NCBI RefSeq assembly: GCF_003667825.1
Contig: NZ_CP033043.1
Span: 3,536,001 to 3,600,000, forward strand
Reading direction: 5' to 3'
DNA from: Metabacillus litoralis
GTDB taxonomy: Bacteria; Bacillota; Bacilli; Bacillales; Bacillaceae
DNA: 64,000 nucleotides
A program made the translations under genes and the position numbers. The notes below the pieces were generated by a model. That model did not search any database and was not told the DNA's origin. It saw only the letters and a program-made list of their open reading frames with translations. Below, one piece after another: positions 26,678-35,600 of the stretch. Each line of letters opens with the position of its first letter. Within the stretch, counting starts at the first letter, position 1.

Positions 26678-28780
26678 TTACATTGAGAATTGTTGCATTA
26701 AATACATAGATTGTTCATTAGATCTTTGAATAGCTTTTTCCATTGCAGTAAACTGTCTCCAATAACGGGACTCTACTTGAACAAGCCGATCTTCAAAACG
26801 GTTAATTTGTGTACTAAGGTTATTCAAGTTTTTACCAAGAGTATATTGACTATAAGATGAATTTGAACTACCTGCTTTAGATTTTATCGCATCCATCGTA
26901 TCAGTCAGTGTTTCATAAAGGCGGTTAACAATTCCTTGTTCACTATTAGAAGAGCCACTATTTTTAAATAATGCTTCGATTGCAGCTGGATCTTCTTCTA
27001 TCGCTTTCTTTAATTCAGCTTCATTTATTTGAAGCTTTCCACCATCTAAATAGTTCGCACTAGTTTTAATTCCTATGCTTGAAAGCTGATTATATTTTGA
27101 ATCTACATTTGTTCCATTAACCGGGGTATAAAAGTCTAAACGCATACTACTTAATACATTAGTAAGTAAAGAATCCCGTCTTAACAAACCACTTTTTGCC
27201 TTTTCTTCCCATTGCTCTTGTTGCTTATCTGATAGTTGTTCACGTTGTTCATCTGTAAGTGGTGTAAAGTCTCTATAACGTTCTTCGTTAACTTTAGATT
27301 TAATTTTATCTATTAGCTCATTATACTTTTCTACAAAGTTTTTAATATTTTCAAATACCTTATTCGAATCATTTGATATGTTAACTGAAATGCTAGGGTC
27401 AAGTGTGGTTGGTTCCACTCCATTCACACTCGGATTAAGAGTATCTTTTAGTGTAAAGGTTACTCCATTCATTTCGAAGGTATTAGTTGTCCTTTGTGTA
27501 GTTAATCCATTTATTGTGAACTCAGCATTATCTCCACCAGATTCTACACTATTTCCAAAACGCAATACGTTATTAATGAACCCAGGGATAGGTCCATCAG
27601 CATTAGAACCGGTATCTATTTCTAATCCAGCCTCATTATGATTTCCAGTTTCTTTTCTAGTTAGTGTTACTTGATCGGAATACTCATCATAAAAAGCTGT
27701 TAATCCTAGGTTAGATGAAGAAATTTTATTTAAAACTGAATTCAGTGACTCGGAACCTTGAATAATAAACTTTTGTTCAAGTCTATCTTGAGATTTGTAC
27801 GTACCTAGGTCAAAAGTGAAGTATTCTTGTTGATAATTAACTTTCACTTCTTTCCCATCGGCTGATCCATTTTGGAATGTGATTTTGCCTTTAGAATCAA
27901 TTTGCGCATCAGCAACATTTCCATTCGTATCTACAAAGTTGTTATTAGTTGTATCGTACGTGTATTTAACATCACCAATAGTTAAAGTCATAGAACCATT
28001 TAGTAAGACTGGACTTTTCGTAAGTTGAACAGACTCTAATGTTGTTGCCGCCGCAAATTTATCTACAGTTTTATCGGCTGCATATTCAACCTTAATTGAG
28101 CTTCCTTTAGTTATAGTAGCTAAATCAGAAAATGTTATATTTCCATCACTATCAACCAATACTTCATTCGATGCAAGTGTTGAACTAGTTAAATTTGTAT
28201 CTGTTTTTACTTTAAAAGCCTTTCCGTTAACATAGACTGAGGAATCAGCTGTAATTACCTGGACTCCTTCTTCTCGATTTAAATTTTTCAACTTAAATAC
28301 TTTCTGATTTTCTTCACTTGCCACTAGTGTTTCACTTTGTACACTACCAGGTTTCCAAGAAAAGTTAGAGTCAGCAAAGTTGTCTTTTATCTCATGCAAG
28401 CTCTTAGTTGGATCGATCTTTGTTCCACTCTTAGAAATTGCCCCTTCATTAACCCTCGTAGCTGCAGTTGCAAGCTTTTGGATTTTTGATATGTTATACG
28501 ACGATAGAGCTGCAGCGCTCGTAGCAGTTGCAGTAACTTTACTATCATTTGATGAAGAAGTTGAACGAGCTCTGTAGTTTGAAGATAGACGCATGTCAAA
28601 CGTTAGATTTCGGAATGAAAGCATTAAACTATTCATTTCACGATATCCATCTCTTTGCCATTCCATTGTTTGTTTCTTTTGGTTTAATTTATCTAAAGGC
28701 ATTCTTTCTGCCTTCATTAAGTCTCCTACTAGGGAATCAATATCCATTCCACTAGCAAGACCACCAATTCTCATAGCCAT
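26678..28780 (-). CDS. fliD: Flagellar filament cap protein FliD (hook-associated protein 2), enlarged
   Basis: FliD forms the cap under which flagellin subunits fold. This copy has about 700 residues against roughly 500 in B. subtilis. The N-terminal IGGLASGMDIDSLVGDLMKA and the C-terminal coiled-coil region (NLSTQINRFEDRLVQVESRY) are standard. The extra length is in the middle. Residues about 185-345 hold two similar beta-rich modules (VYVNGKAFKVKTDTNL..SSIKVEYAA and TLTIGDVKYTYDTTNN..KEVKVNYQQ). The start at ATG 28780 has AAGGTGG seven bases upstream; an ATG six bases earlier is too close to it. A larger cap may suit the bulky flagellins. Confidence 0.93.
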   Translation of the reverse strand: MAMRIGGLASGMDIDSLVGDLMKAERMPLDKLNQKKQTMEWQRDGYREMNSLMLSFRNLTFDMRLSSNYRARSTSSSNDSKVTATATSAAALSSYNISKIQKLATAATRVNEGAISKSGTKIDPTKSLHEIKDNFADSNFSWKPGSVQSETLVASEENQKVFKLKNLNREEGVQVITADSSVYVNGKAFKVKTDTNLTSSTLASNEVLVDSDGNITFSDLATITKGSSIKVEYAADKTVDKFAAATTLESVQLTKSPVLLNGSMTLTIGDVKYTYDTTNNNFVDTNGNVADAQIDSKGKITFQNGSADGKEVKVNYQQEYFTFDLGTYKSQDRLEQKFIIQGSESLNSVLNKISSSNLGLTAFYDEYSDQVTLTRKETGNHNEAGLEIDTGSNADGPIPGFINNVLRFGNSVESGGDNAEFTINGLTTQRTTNTFEMNGVTFTLKDTLNPSVNGVEPTTLDPSISVNISNDSNKVFENIKNFVEKYNELIDKIKSKVNEERYRDFTPLTDEQREQLSDKQQEQWEEKAKSGLLRRDSLLTNVLSSMRLDFYTPVNGTNVDSKYNQLSSIGIKTSANYLDGGKLQINEAELKKAIEEDPAAIEALFKNSGSSNSEQGIVNRLYETLTDTMDAIKSKAGSSNSSYSQYTLGKNLNNLSTQINRFEDRLVQVESRYWRQFTAMEKAIQRSNEQSMYLMQQFSM

Positions 28781-28792
28781 TTTCATACCACC

Positions 28793-29134
28793 TTAAATCT
28801 TTTTATCCACAACAAGGCCTAAAAAATCTGTCATAGCAGCGTATATATCTAACAACCTTTTCGATGGAATTTCTTTTATAATTTCATTAGATAGATCATC
28901 AACAATTGTTACATAATATTCATTTAATTCTTCATGAAGTTCAAATTTCAAATGTGTATTAGAAGCTTTAACAAAATCATTCATGCTACTAACTTTTTTC
29001 TCCAAGTCCTCCTTAGATGGCATATACTCAGGTATTAGTAGCTCAGAGGGTTGACTTGAAGACTCACTCTTATTTTTTGTCAGTTCTGGGTTGTTATATA
29101 GAGTGGACTGCGAAATTACCTTTTCAACAGACAT
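28793..29134 (-). CDS. flaG: FlaG-family protein
   Basis: This 113-residue protein has an unstructured N-terminus rich in Ser and Gln and the FlaG domain at about 55-113 (LKFELHEELNEYYVTIVDDL, then KEIPSKRLLDIYAAMTDFLG). FlaG proteins influence filament length. It is the first gene of the flaG-fliDST operon and lies directly behind a SigD promoter. The start follows AAGGAGTGAACGT. Confidence 0.88.
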   Translation of the reverse strand: MSVEKVISQSTLYNNPELTKNKSESSSQPSELLIPEYMPSKEDLEKKVSSMNDFVKASNTHLKFELHEELNEYYVTIVDDLSNEIIKEIPSKRLLDIYAAMTDFLGLVVDKKI

Positions 29135-29168
29135 ACGTTCACTCCTTAAATAACTTGATCTACTTTTA

Positions 29169-29195
29169 ATATCGGTTATGTTCTAGAATTGTTTA
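29169..29195 (-). promoter_or_regulatory. SigD promoter of flaG-fliD-fliS-fliT
   Basis: On the minus strand TAAA, 15 bases, ACCGATAT. The SigD consensus is TAAA-N15-GCCGATAT, so there is one mismatch. It is 35 bases upstream of the flaG start. Confidence 0.9.
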
Positions 29196-29232
29196 GCTTT
29201 TTAAAAGGTAAGATAGATAATTGTCATAGTAA

Positions 29233-29257
29233 AAAGAGGATCTTTTCGATCCCCTTT
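29233..29257 (-). terminator. Terminator after the propeller flagellin gene
   Basis: On the minus strand AAAGGGGATC pairs with GATCCTCTTT around GAAAA and leads into TTAC. It begins three bases after the flagellin stop and insulates the flaG promoter. Confidence 0.82.
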
Positions 29258-29260
29258 AAA

Positions 29261-30979
29261 TCACTTTAATAATTGCAATATATTTTCGGGCTGTTGATTT
29301 GCCTGAGCTAGTATAGATTGTGATGCTTGAGCTAGGATTGAATTCTTAGTTTGATTCATGATCTCTTTTGCCATATCAACATCTCGTATACGAGCCTCTG
29401 AAGCTGAAAGATTCTCTCCATAGTTACTTGTATTTTCAAGCGTATATTCAAGACGATTTTGATAAGAACCAAATTTTGTTCTTTCTGAAGAGACCTTCGC
29501 TATAGCCCTATCAAGTCTTGCAATTGAATCAAATCTGTCTGTACTCGAGAGGACATTGATATCGGCAATATCCAATGCCTGAGTTCGAACATCACAAAGT
29601 TCAATGGACATGCTATCTCCCTTATTAGCTCCAACTTGAATATTGACGTTTTGTTGTAAAACAGTTGTTTTCGCAGTAGTTGGACGTGTTCCCTTTAACG
29701 CTTTTCCTTCCCAGCCTATAGCTAAATAATCATTGCCATCAAAAACTATCCCTTGTAAGTATGGATTTCCCTGTAATTGTTCTCCATTCCAATTGATCCC
29801 GTCTTTAGAATTAAGTACCCAACCATTATTGCTAACAGCAACATATTCATCACCATTGTACACAATGTCATAGATGACATTAATACCACCTGGTGTATTC
29901 TGTTTATCCCAAGTAATTCCGTCAGAAGAGGTTAAAATTGTTCCACTTCCTCCTACAGCAGTATATTGATTATTTTCCCAAATGACTTGTTTTAATTGAG
30001 CAGTTGTTCCAGAGACTTGAGTACTCCAATTAACTCCATCCGTCGACCTTAGGATTGTACCGTTTTTCCCTACTACAACATATTCGTCTCCACTAGATGC
30101 TGCATCTAATAATTGCTCTGATGTTCCTGATACTAAACTTGTCCATGATGAATTAACTGTTGGGTCATTTGTCGTTGCCATTTGACCATTGTCTCCAACT
30201 GCCAAATATTTTCCGCCAACATAATCCACATCAAAAAAATGACCATTTATTCCTGGGATGCTTGAGCTATATCCTGTTCTATTAACTCCGTTAGTTGTCG
30301 AATAAATGGCACCACCTTCAGAGATAAGAAAGCGACTACCATCCCATTTGATACTGTTTAAATTAGAGTTTGTTACAGAACCAGATGGGACATACCAAGA
30401 TTCACCATCATTTGAAGCTAAGGTATTTCCTTGATAGCCTACAGCTAGATAGAGACTGCCATTCCATGCAATGTCATAAAAATTTGTATCGGACCCTGTA
30501 TCAATTTCTGTCCAACTTATTTTTTCTGATTGAACAATGGAAGTCATTGTTACTTTATTTGATCCATTTATTAATTTTTGAGTATTAAATTCAGTATTAT
30601 TTGCAATGTCATCAATTTCTCTTAGGACCTGATTTATTTCTTTTTGAATGTGTACTCGGTCCTCATCAGTTAAAGTATCATTTGAAGACTGTATAGCTAG
30701 TTCTCTCATTCTTTGGAGAGGTGGGTCTAGTATATTTGATAGCGCACCTTCCGCAGTTTGAATAAGTGATATAGCATCTTGGATGTTGTTTTTCGCTTGG
30801 CTTAATCCCCTTATTTGAGCTCTTAACTTTTCAGAGATTGATAATCCCGCAGCATCATCACTTGCCCGATTAATTCTTAATCCAGATGATAGTTTTTCCA
30901 TTGATTTTGACTGTTTTAATGATTTATCTTTTAATCTCTCAGATACCTGTAATGATAGAATATTGTGATTAATAATCAT
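29261..30979 (-). CDS. Flagellin with an inserted seven-repeat beta-propeller-like domain
   Basis: This 572-residue flagellin has standard ends: N-terminal D0/D1 (residues 1-140; MEKLSSGLRINRASDDAAGL) and C-terminal D1/D0 (about 440-572; SEARIRDVDMAKEIM and QASQSILAQANQQPENILQL). Between them, residues about 156-430 hold seven repeats of 37-45 residues with the pattern W...SG..L..I.W.G..Y.AVG..G.ILTS.DG.N. They begin near 156, 195, 234, 279, 318, 357 and 397. Such repeats (Ycf48/BNR-like) form beta-propellers, and seven is a complete ring. The domain would project from the filament. The gene has a good AAAGGAG site, but I found no SigD promoter of its own. One Cys (ELCDVRT) is unusual for a flagellin. 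Confidence 0.88.
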   Translation of the reverse strand: MIINHNILSLQVSERLKDKSLKQSKSMEKLSSGLRINRASDDAAGLSISEKLRAQIRGLSQAKNNIQDAISLIQTAEGALSNILDPPLQRMRELAIQSSNDTLTDEDRVHIQKEINQVLREIDDIANNTEFNTQKLINGSNKVTMTSIVQSEKISWTEIDTGSDTNFYDIAWNGSLYLAVGYQGNTLASNDGESWYVPSGSVTNSNLNSIKWDGSRFLISEGGAIYSTTNGVNRTGYSSSIPGINGHFFDVDYVGGKYLAVGDNGQMATTNDPTVNSSWTSLVSGTSEQLLDAASSGDEYVVVGKNGTILRSTDGVNWSTQVSGTTAQLKQVIWENNQYTAVGGSGTILTSSDGITWDKQNTPGGINVIYDIVYNGDEYVAVSNNGWVLNSKDGINWNGEQLQGNPYLQGIVFDGNDYLAIGWEGKALKGTRPTTAKTTVLQQNVNIQVGANKGDSMSIELCDVRTQALDIADINVLSSTDRFDSIARLDRAIAKVSSERTKFGSYQNRLEYTLENTSNYGENLSASEARIRDVDMAKEIMNQTKNSILAQASQSILAQANQQPENILQLLK

Positions 30980-31118
30980 GACATTACTCCTTTAACTATA
31001 TTACACTTCTTCTACTCATATACTCTGCTATATATATACAAACACAAGAAGTGGAATAGATTTGTATATTTGTTACATAAGGAAGAGCTATAAATTATAG
31101 TTTCTTCCTCATGTAAGG

Positions 31119-32870
31119 TTACCGTAATAATTGAAGAACATTTTGTGGCTGCTGATTAGCTTGTGCTAGCATTGTCTGTGCAACTTGAGAGAGAATAGAG
31201 CTCTTCGTTTGCTTCATCATTTCTTTTGCCATATCAACATCTCGAATTCGTGATTCAGCAGAGGTTAAGTTTTCATTTATGTTATTAGAAACCTCAAGTG
31301 CATATTCAAGACGGTTTTGAATCGCACCAAATCGACCTCTTTCAGATGAAACTGATAAGATTGCTTGATCAAATGCACTTATTGCACCACTCGCATCTTT
31401 TATCACATTAACATTTCCTATTTCTAATGTATCAGATTTCATATTAGTTAAGTTAAAAGAGAACGCACTTAAACTCCCAGCCCCGACTTGTATATTTATA
31501 TGTTGTCCATTTGAAGGGGAATTTCCATTGTCACTGTTATGTGAAACCATTACATTACCTGAAGAATCCAACCATATTTCATTAAATCCCGACAAAGGGT
31601 CCTCAGTATAGTTATCAACATCTGCTACAACTGATGTTGCTGTTTTTATTTCCGCGGTAATCCCTTCTGCATCGCGTCCTCCAATAGCCCCGGTGTCTGT
31701 ATTACTTAAATTCATTTTAGTATCAATAAAGTTAACACCGTTCGTTTTAAAATCTGTTATAAAGTCACTTAAACCATTTGTATATGCACCGTGTGAAATG
31801 TTTTTTAATGCAGTATCTAAATTAGAACTTGGATTGCTATTTAAATATGTCATTAACTCCTTAATACCCTCTGCTCCACCTGCAGTTTTAATTCGGTCAT
31901 GGAGATATCGAACGGCAACATATCCTGCCGAGTAATGAATGCTCTGCATAGGTGATCGTGGGTCGTCCCATGAATCAATCGGATCATCTATAGCGTCAAT
32001 GACATTCTGTTTACCGTTAATAGAGATATCCGCAGCTAATCGTTCATCTCCACCATGTATTAGCTCAGCTGCACCCTCTTTAAACCATTTTGGCATCGCA
32101 GCAAAGTTCATACTTCTAGCCATAATGGCATGTGTCATTTCATGTGCAATTATTCGATCATTATAAATTGGAGCAGAACCACCATTTGGCCATTCGGGTG
32201 GTAAGAAATCTTGTTTATCCATGTGCATTTCTATATTAATACCTTTACCTGTCAAGGGATCAACTTGATATTGCACCCAAGCTAGTGCATTTGGATCATT
32301 ATAATCTTTCATAATAATTTTAATATCTACACCATCAGCTTGAAGACCAAAATAATCTTTCACCATTTTTTCACTTTGTTCGAGCATTGAACGTTTTAAA
32401 GTTTCCATCATTAATTCTTCATCAGTTTTAGAGGATGTTAATGAAGTGTCATTGTCAATATCTAACAATTTAATTCCATTAAAATTGGTTCTCCCTGCGA
32501 TATTCGTTACTTCTTCTTTTATCTGTTCAATTTCTTCCTGTATGCTTGCCTTGTCTGCATCATTTAACGTGTCATTTGAGGCCTGGACAGATAGTTCTCT
32601 TCCTCTTTGAACAAGTTCATGAATTTCATTAAGGCCACCTTCAGCTGTCTGAATAAGGGATATTCCATCCTGTATGTTCCTAGAAGCTTGTTCTAAGCCT
32701 CTAATCTGAGCACGCATTTTCTCCGAAATCGATAAACCAGCAGCATCATCTCCTGCTTTATTTATACGTAAACCTGAAGAGAGCTTTTCCATGGATTCTG
32801 ATAATTTATGATTATTTGCTGATAGCTGCCTATATGTATGTAATGCTGATATATTATGATTTATTTTCAT
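31119..32870 (-). CDS. Flagellinolysin: flagellin with inserted zinc metalloprotease domain
   Basis: This 583-residue flagellin keeps the conserved termini (1-138 and about 450-583, ending MLAQANQQPQNVLQLLR). Its variable region carries a peptidase-MA/gluzincin-like domain at about 150-400. The zinc motif HEMTH is at residues 243-247, and Glu265 in WFKEGAAEL, 18 residues later, is the likely third ligand. The fold and placement match flagellinolysins, enzymatically active flagellins described in several phyla. The gene follows hag after a terminator and has only a weak ribosome site (TAAGAAATTCTT before ATG), so it is probably a minor filament subunit. Its substrate is unknown. Confidence 0.92.
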   Translation of the reverse strand: MKINHNISALHTYRQLSANNHKLSESMEKLSSGLRINKAGDDAAGLSISEKMRAQIRGLEQASRNIQDGISLIQTAEGGLNEIHELVQRGRELSVQASNDTLNDADKASIQEEIEQIKEEVTNIAGRTNFNGIKLLDIDNDTSLTSSKTDEELMMETLKRSMLEQSEKMVKDYFGLQADGVDIKIIMKDYNDPNALAWVQYQVDPLTGKGINIEMHMDKQDFLPPEWPNGGSAPIYNDRIIAHEMTHAIMARSMNFAAMPKWFKEGAAELIHGGDERLAADISINGKQNVIDAIDDPIDSWDDPRSPMQSIHYSAGYVAVRYLHDRIKTAGGAEGIKELMTYLNSNPSSNLDTALKNISHGAYTNGLSDFITDFKTNGVNFIDTKMNLSNTDTGAIGGRDAEGITAEIKTATSVVADVDNYTEDPLSGFNEIWLDSSGNVMVSHNSDNGNSPSNGQHINIQVGAGSLSAFSFNLTNMKSDTLEIGNVNVIKDASGAISAFDQAILSVSSERGRFGAIQNRLEYALEVSNNINENLTSAESRIRDVDMAKEMMKQTKSSILSQVAQTMLAQANQQPQNVLQLLR

Positions 32871-32882
32871 AAGAATTTCTTA

Positions 32883-32922
32883 GAAAAAGAAAAGAGATAT
32901 TAACCATGAGGCTAATATCTCT
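32883..32922 (-). terminator. Terminator between hag and the flagellinolysin gene
   Basis: On the minus strand AGAGATATTA and TAATATCTCT form a ten-bp stem with a ten-base loop, followed by TTTCTTTTTC. It lies 14 bases after hag. Readthrough would be the simplest source of flagellinolysin mRNA. Confidence 0.85.
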
Positions 32923-32936
32923 AATCCAATCTTCAA

Positions 32937-34691
32937 TTAACGAAGTAATTGAAGTACACCTTGTGGTTGTTGGTTTGCTTGAGCTAACATCGCTTGAGCA
33001 GCTTGAGAAAGAATAGAATTCTTCGTTTGAGTCATCATTTCTTTCGCCATGTCAACGTCACGGATACGAGACTCAGCAGCTGTTAAGTTCTCAGCAGATG
33101 TACCTAAGTTGTTAATTGTATGCTCTAAGCGGTTTTGGAATGCACCAAGAGAAGAACGTTGAGTAGATACTTTCTCGATTGCATCGTTGATTACTTTAAT
33201 AGCGTTAGAAGCATTTTCAGCTGTAGAAACATCTAGAGAAGCTTCTTTAGTTGTGTTGCTTGTTCCGTCAGATACTGTGTTAGTTTTAGTGAAACCAGTA
33301 TCTCCAGCTTTACCTGTGATTCCAAGAGCTTCAGATCGCATGTCTTTGATTTCGATTGTCATGCTTTGGTTTTTATTTGCGCCTACTTGGAAAGCAGCTT
33401 TGAAGTTTTCTTGTAGACCACCGTCTTTAACTTCAATGTTATTGCCTGCTTCACCTTTATATTCATCTGAAGCAGTAATTGTAAGGCTACCTGCTGAAGC
33501 CGTTAAAACTACTCCCTCAACTTTAGAACCAACAGTGTCTGCAATTGCTTTTGCTAAAGCATCAGCTTTTGAGCCGTCTGTTACTTGTTCAAGAGCAGTA
33601 TTAATAGCGACACCAATACCACTTCCAGTATATGCACCTTTAGTTGAATCATAAAATTCTACTTGTTGCCCATTAACTGTAAAGCCTGTTCCTTCTAGTG
33701 CTTTAATTTTATCGTTAGTAGTACTTGCTGTACCTGTCTCTAAAGTATTAAAGTTAATTGTTTTACTTGCCTGAGTGTAAGTTGTAGTACCTACAGATGC
33801 ACTACCGCCTGTCCAAGCACCACTCATACCTTCACTAAATCCAGCTATGTTTCCTGCAGAACCTTTGAATTCACCAGTAGATGAAGCTGTTATAGTAACA
33901 TTATCCCCAGTGCCTGAAATAGCATAGTTACCTGCTAAAGTTGAGTTCTTTTTAATCATTTCTTCTAAAGCAGTTCTTAAATCACCTGCTTGTTCTCCAG
34001 TAGTCGCAGCAGCATTAAATTTAATAGTTGCAGAATTACCTGTGATACTAGAAGTATCTAGAGCAGTTGTATTAGCCGTTGTATTAGCATCTTCTACAAA
34101 AGTAACTTTAAGTTCTTGTCCGTTAATTGTAAAAGTTGCTGTTTTTCCATTATCAGTAACTGTTGTAGTAGTACCTACCACAGTAACAGTCTGAGTAGCT
34201 TGCGTATTGTTTGTTAAACCAGATGCAAGTGTTCCATCAGTTAACGTATTAGTTTTATTTAAATTAGCCTTACCATCACCCTTTAAAAGGCTTTGAGTAT
34301 TAAACTCAGTAGTATTACCAATACGGTTAATCTCAGAAGATAATGCATCCATCTCTTTTTGGATTTCCGCACGGTCAACGCCAACGTTAGTATCGTTAGC
34401 TGCTTGAGTAGCTAGTTCACGCATACGTTGTAGGATGTCGTGAGTCTCGTTTAATGCACCTTCAGCAGTTTGGATCATAGAGATACCATCTTGTGAGTTA
34501 CGAGATGCTTGTTCTAAACCACGGATTTGACCACGCATTTTTTCAGAGATTGCTAGACCAGCAGCGTCATCTCCAGCACGGTTAATACGAAGACCTGAAG
34601 ATAATTTCTCCATAGATTTAGATTGAGCACCAGAAGCACTATTTAACTGGCGATAAGTGTTAAGAGCAGCAATATTATGATTAATTCTCAT
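32937..34691 (-). CDS. hag: Major flagellin, long form
   Basis: This flagellin of 584 residues is almost twice the 304 of B. subtilis Hag. The start is ATG 34691 (MRINHNIAALNTYRQL) with AAGGAGG upstream; a longer frame to 34721 is not supported. D0/D1 regions are standard (residues 1-140 and about 480-584). The insert contains two related modules of about 90 residues (FTINGQELKV..NVTITASSTGEFKGSAGN and FTVNGQQVEF..SLTITASDEYKGEAGN), which should form outer D2/D3 domains. It has its own SigD promoter and a CsrA-type hairpin in a leader of about 105 bases, so it is the main regulated filament gene. Confidence 0.94.
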   Translation of the reverse strand: MRINHNIAALNTYRQLNSASGAQSKSMEKLSSGLRINRAGDDAAGLAISEKMRGQIRGLEQASRNSQDGISMIQTAEGALNETHDILQRMRELATQAANDTNVGVDRAEIQKEMDALSSEINRIGNTTEFNTQSLLKGDGKANLNKTNTLTDGTLASGLTNNTQATQTVTVVGTTTTVTDNGKTATFTINGQELKVTFVEDANTTANTTALDTSSITGNSATIKFNAAATTGEQAGDLRTALEEMIKKNSTLAGNYAISGTGDNVTITASSTGEFKGSAGNIAGFSEGMSGAWTGGSASVGTTTYTQASKTINFNTLETGTASTTNDKIKALEGTGFTVNGQQVEFYDSTKGAYTGSGIGVAINTALEQVTDGSKADALAKAIADTVGSKVEGVVLTASAGSLTITASDEYKGEAGNNIEVKDGGLQENFKAAFQVGANKNQSMTIEIKDMRSEALGITGKAGDTGFTKTNTVSDGTSNTTKEASLDVSTAENASNAIKVINDAIEKVSTQRSSLGAFQNRLEHTINNLGTSAENLTAAESRIRDVDMAKEMMTQTKNSILSQAAQAMLAQANQQPQGVLQLLR

Positions 34692-34716
34692 TTTGAATTT
34701 CCTCCTTGAATTTAGG

Positions 34717-34740
34717 TTCATTCACATCCTTGTGAATGAA
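34717..34740 (-). promoter_or_regulatory. CsrA-binding hairpin in the hag leader
   Basis: On the minus strand TTCATTCACA and TGTGAATGAA form a perfect 10-bp stem whose loop is exactly AGGA. ACAAGGATGT matches ten of ten positions of the core of the CsrA consensus RUACARGGAUGU. It ends 26 bases before the start codon, and the AAGGAGGA ribosome site offers a second GGA. This is the layout of translational repression of hag by CsrA. Confidence 0.9.
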
Positions 34741-34803
34741 AGTTTATTTTGGAAAGATACACATTTTGTCGGCCGCCATTTTGTGTTCTTCCTTACACTA
34801 TTA

Positions 34804-34829
34804 TTATCGACAGTTATGAAGATAGTTTA
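34804..34829 (-). promoter_or_regulatory. SigD promoter of hag
   Basis: On the minus strand TAAA, 14 bases, GTCGATAA resembles the SigD consensus TAAA-N15-GCCGATAT. It predicts an untranslated leader of about 105 bases that contains the CsrA hairpin. Confidence 0.8.
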
Positions 34830-34871
34830 ATAGTTTTTAAAAGAAATATTTTTTTTTTTATAACCTTTAAC

Positions 34872-34900
34872 AAAAAAAAACCTCTATGATATCTAGAGGT
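34872..34900 (-). terminator. Terminator after csrA
   Basis: On the minus strand ACCTCTA and TAGAGGT pair around GATATCA, followed by eight T or more. The first arm includes the csrA stop codon. It insulates hag from the flgM-to-csrA transcript. Confidence 0.88.
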
Positions 34901-35123
34901 CTAACTTGCTCATTTTTAATTGGTTCAAAATATTTTTATTTACGGAGGCTGCTTCGTTATTTGATTCCTGTATGCTATCGTAGATCTCTTTCCGAAGAAT
35001 CCCTATATTTTTTGGTGCTTTTATACCTAATTTTATTTGATCACCTTGTATTGATAAAACCGTTAACTCTATGTTATCACCAATCTGTATAGTCTCTCCT
35101 GTTTTCCTTGTTAGTACTAGCAT
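34893..35123 (-). CDS. csrA: Carbon storage regulator / translational repressor CsrA
   Basis: This 76-residue CsrA opens [20 protein letters not shown] and continues with [20 protein letters not shown], including the RNA-contacting Arg in LTRK and the GIxAP motif. CsrA dimers bind GGA loops and, in Bacillus, repress hag translation until FliW sequesters them. fliW ends 14 bases upstream and hag lies 200 bases downstream with a matching hairpin. Confidence 0.96.
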   Translation of the reverse strand: MLVLTRKTGETIQIGDNIELTVLSIQGDQIKLGIKAPKNIGILRKEIYDSIQESNNEAASVNKNILNQLKMSKLDL

Positions 35124-35137
35124 ACTTCCACCTCCTA

Positions 35138-35575
35138 TTACTTAGTAACTTCTTTAAGAATTTTATGTTTAGTTGTATACGACTCATCAACTAATATAAC
35201 CTGTTTAGCTTTTTTAGATGTTTGATTAATTACAATAGGAGCTTGGAGATTAGCCGTTGTCTCAACGAATGGATCTTTTAGGGAGAGAATTGCTAATACC
35301 AGAATGGATGCTTGGTCATCCGCTATTCCTAGAACCTCCTTATCATGTTCCCCAAGATCAAACTCGTAATCTTTAAAGAAAATAAATGGTTCTGTCACAA
35401 CAAAGCCGAGTTCGGAAGTTTGCACGGACTGCAGAATAGAAAATGGAGAATCATTATCTATAGGTAATAGGATAAAGTCTTTTTCGTCTAGAAATCCGGG
35501 AATGCCTTGTTCAAAATGAACAATCTTCGAGTCCTCTACATCTAAAACACCGTGGTATTTTGTATTAATTTCCAT
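35138..35575 (-). CDS. fliW: Flagellar assembly factor FliW
   Basis: This 145-residue beta-barrel protein has the family signatures [20 protein letters not shown] and [20 protein letters not shown]. FliW binds either unsecreted flagellin or CsrA, so free FliW removes CsrA from hag mRNA once flagellin has been exported. It lies in the flgK-flgL-yviE-fliW-csrA series, as in B. subtilis. Confidence 0.95.
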   Translation of the reverse strand: MEINTKYHGVLDVEDSKIVHFEQGIPGFLDEKDFILLPIDNDSPFSILQSVQTSELGFVVTEPFIFFKDYEFDLGEHDKEVLGIADDQASILVLAILSLKDPFVETTANLQAPIVINQTSKKAKQVILVDESYTTKHKILKEVTK

Positions 35576-35600
35576 TACTTCACCATCCTTCTCAATAGTA

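Noticed and set aside
33187..33654. 155-codon plus-strand frame
   Set aside because: Antisense to hag; a by-product of its codon use.
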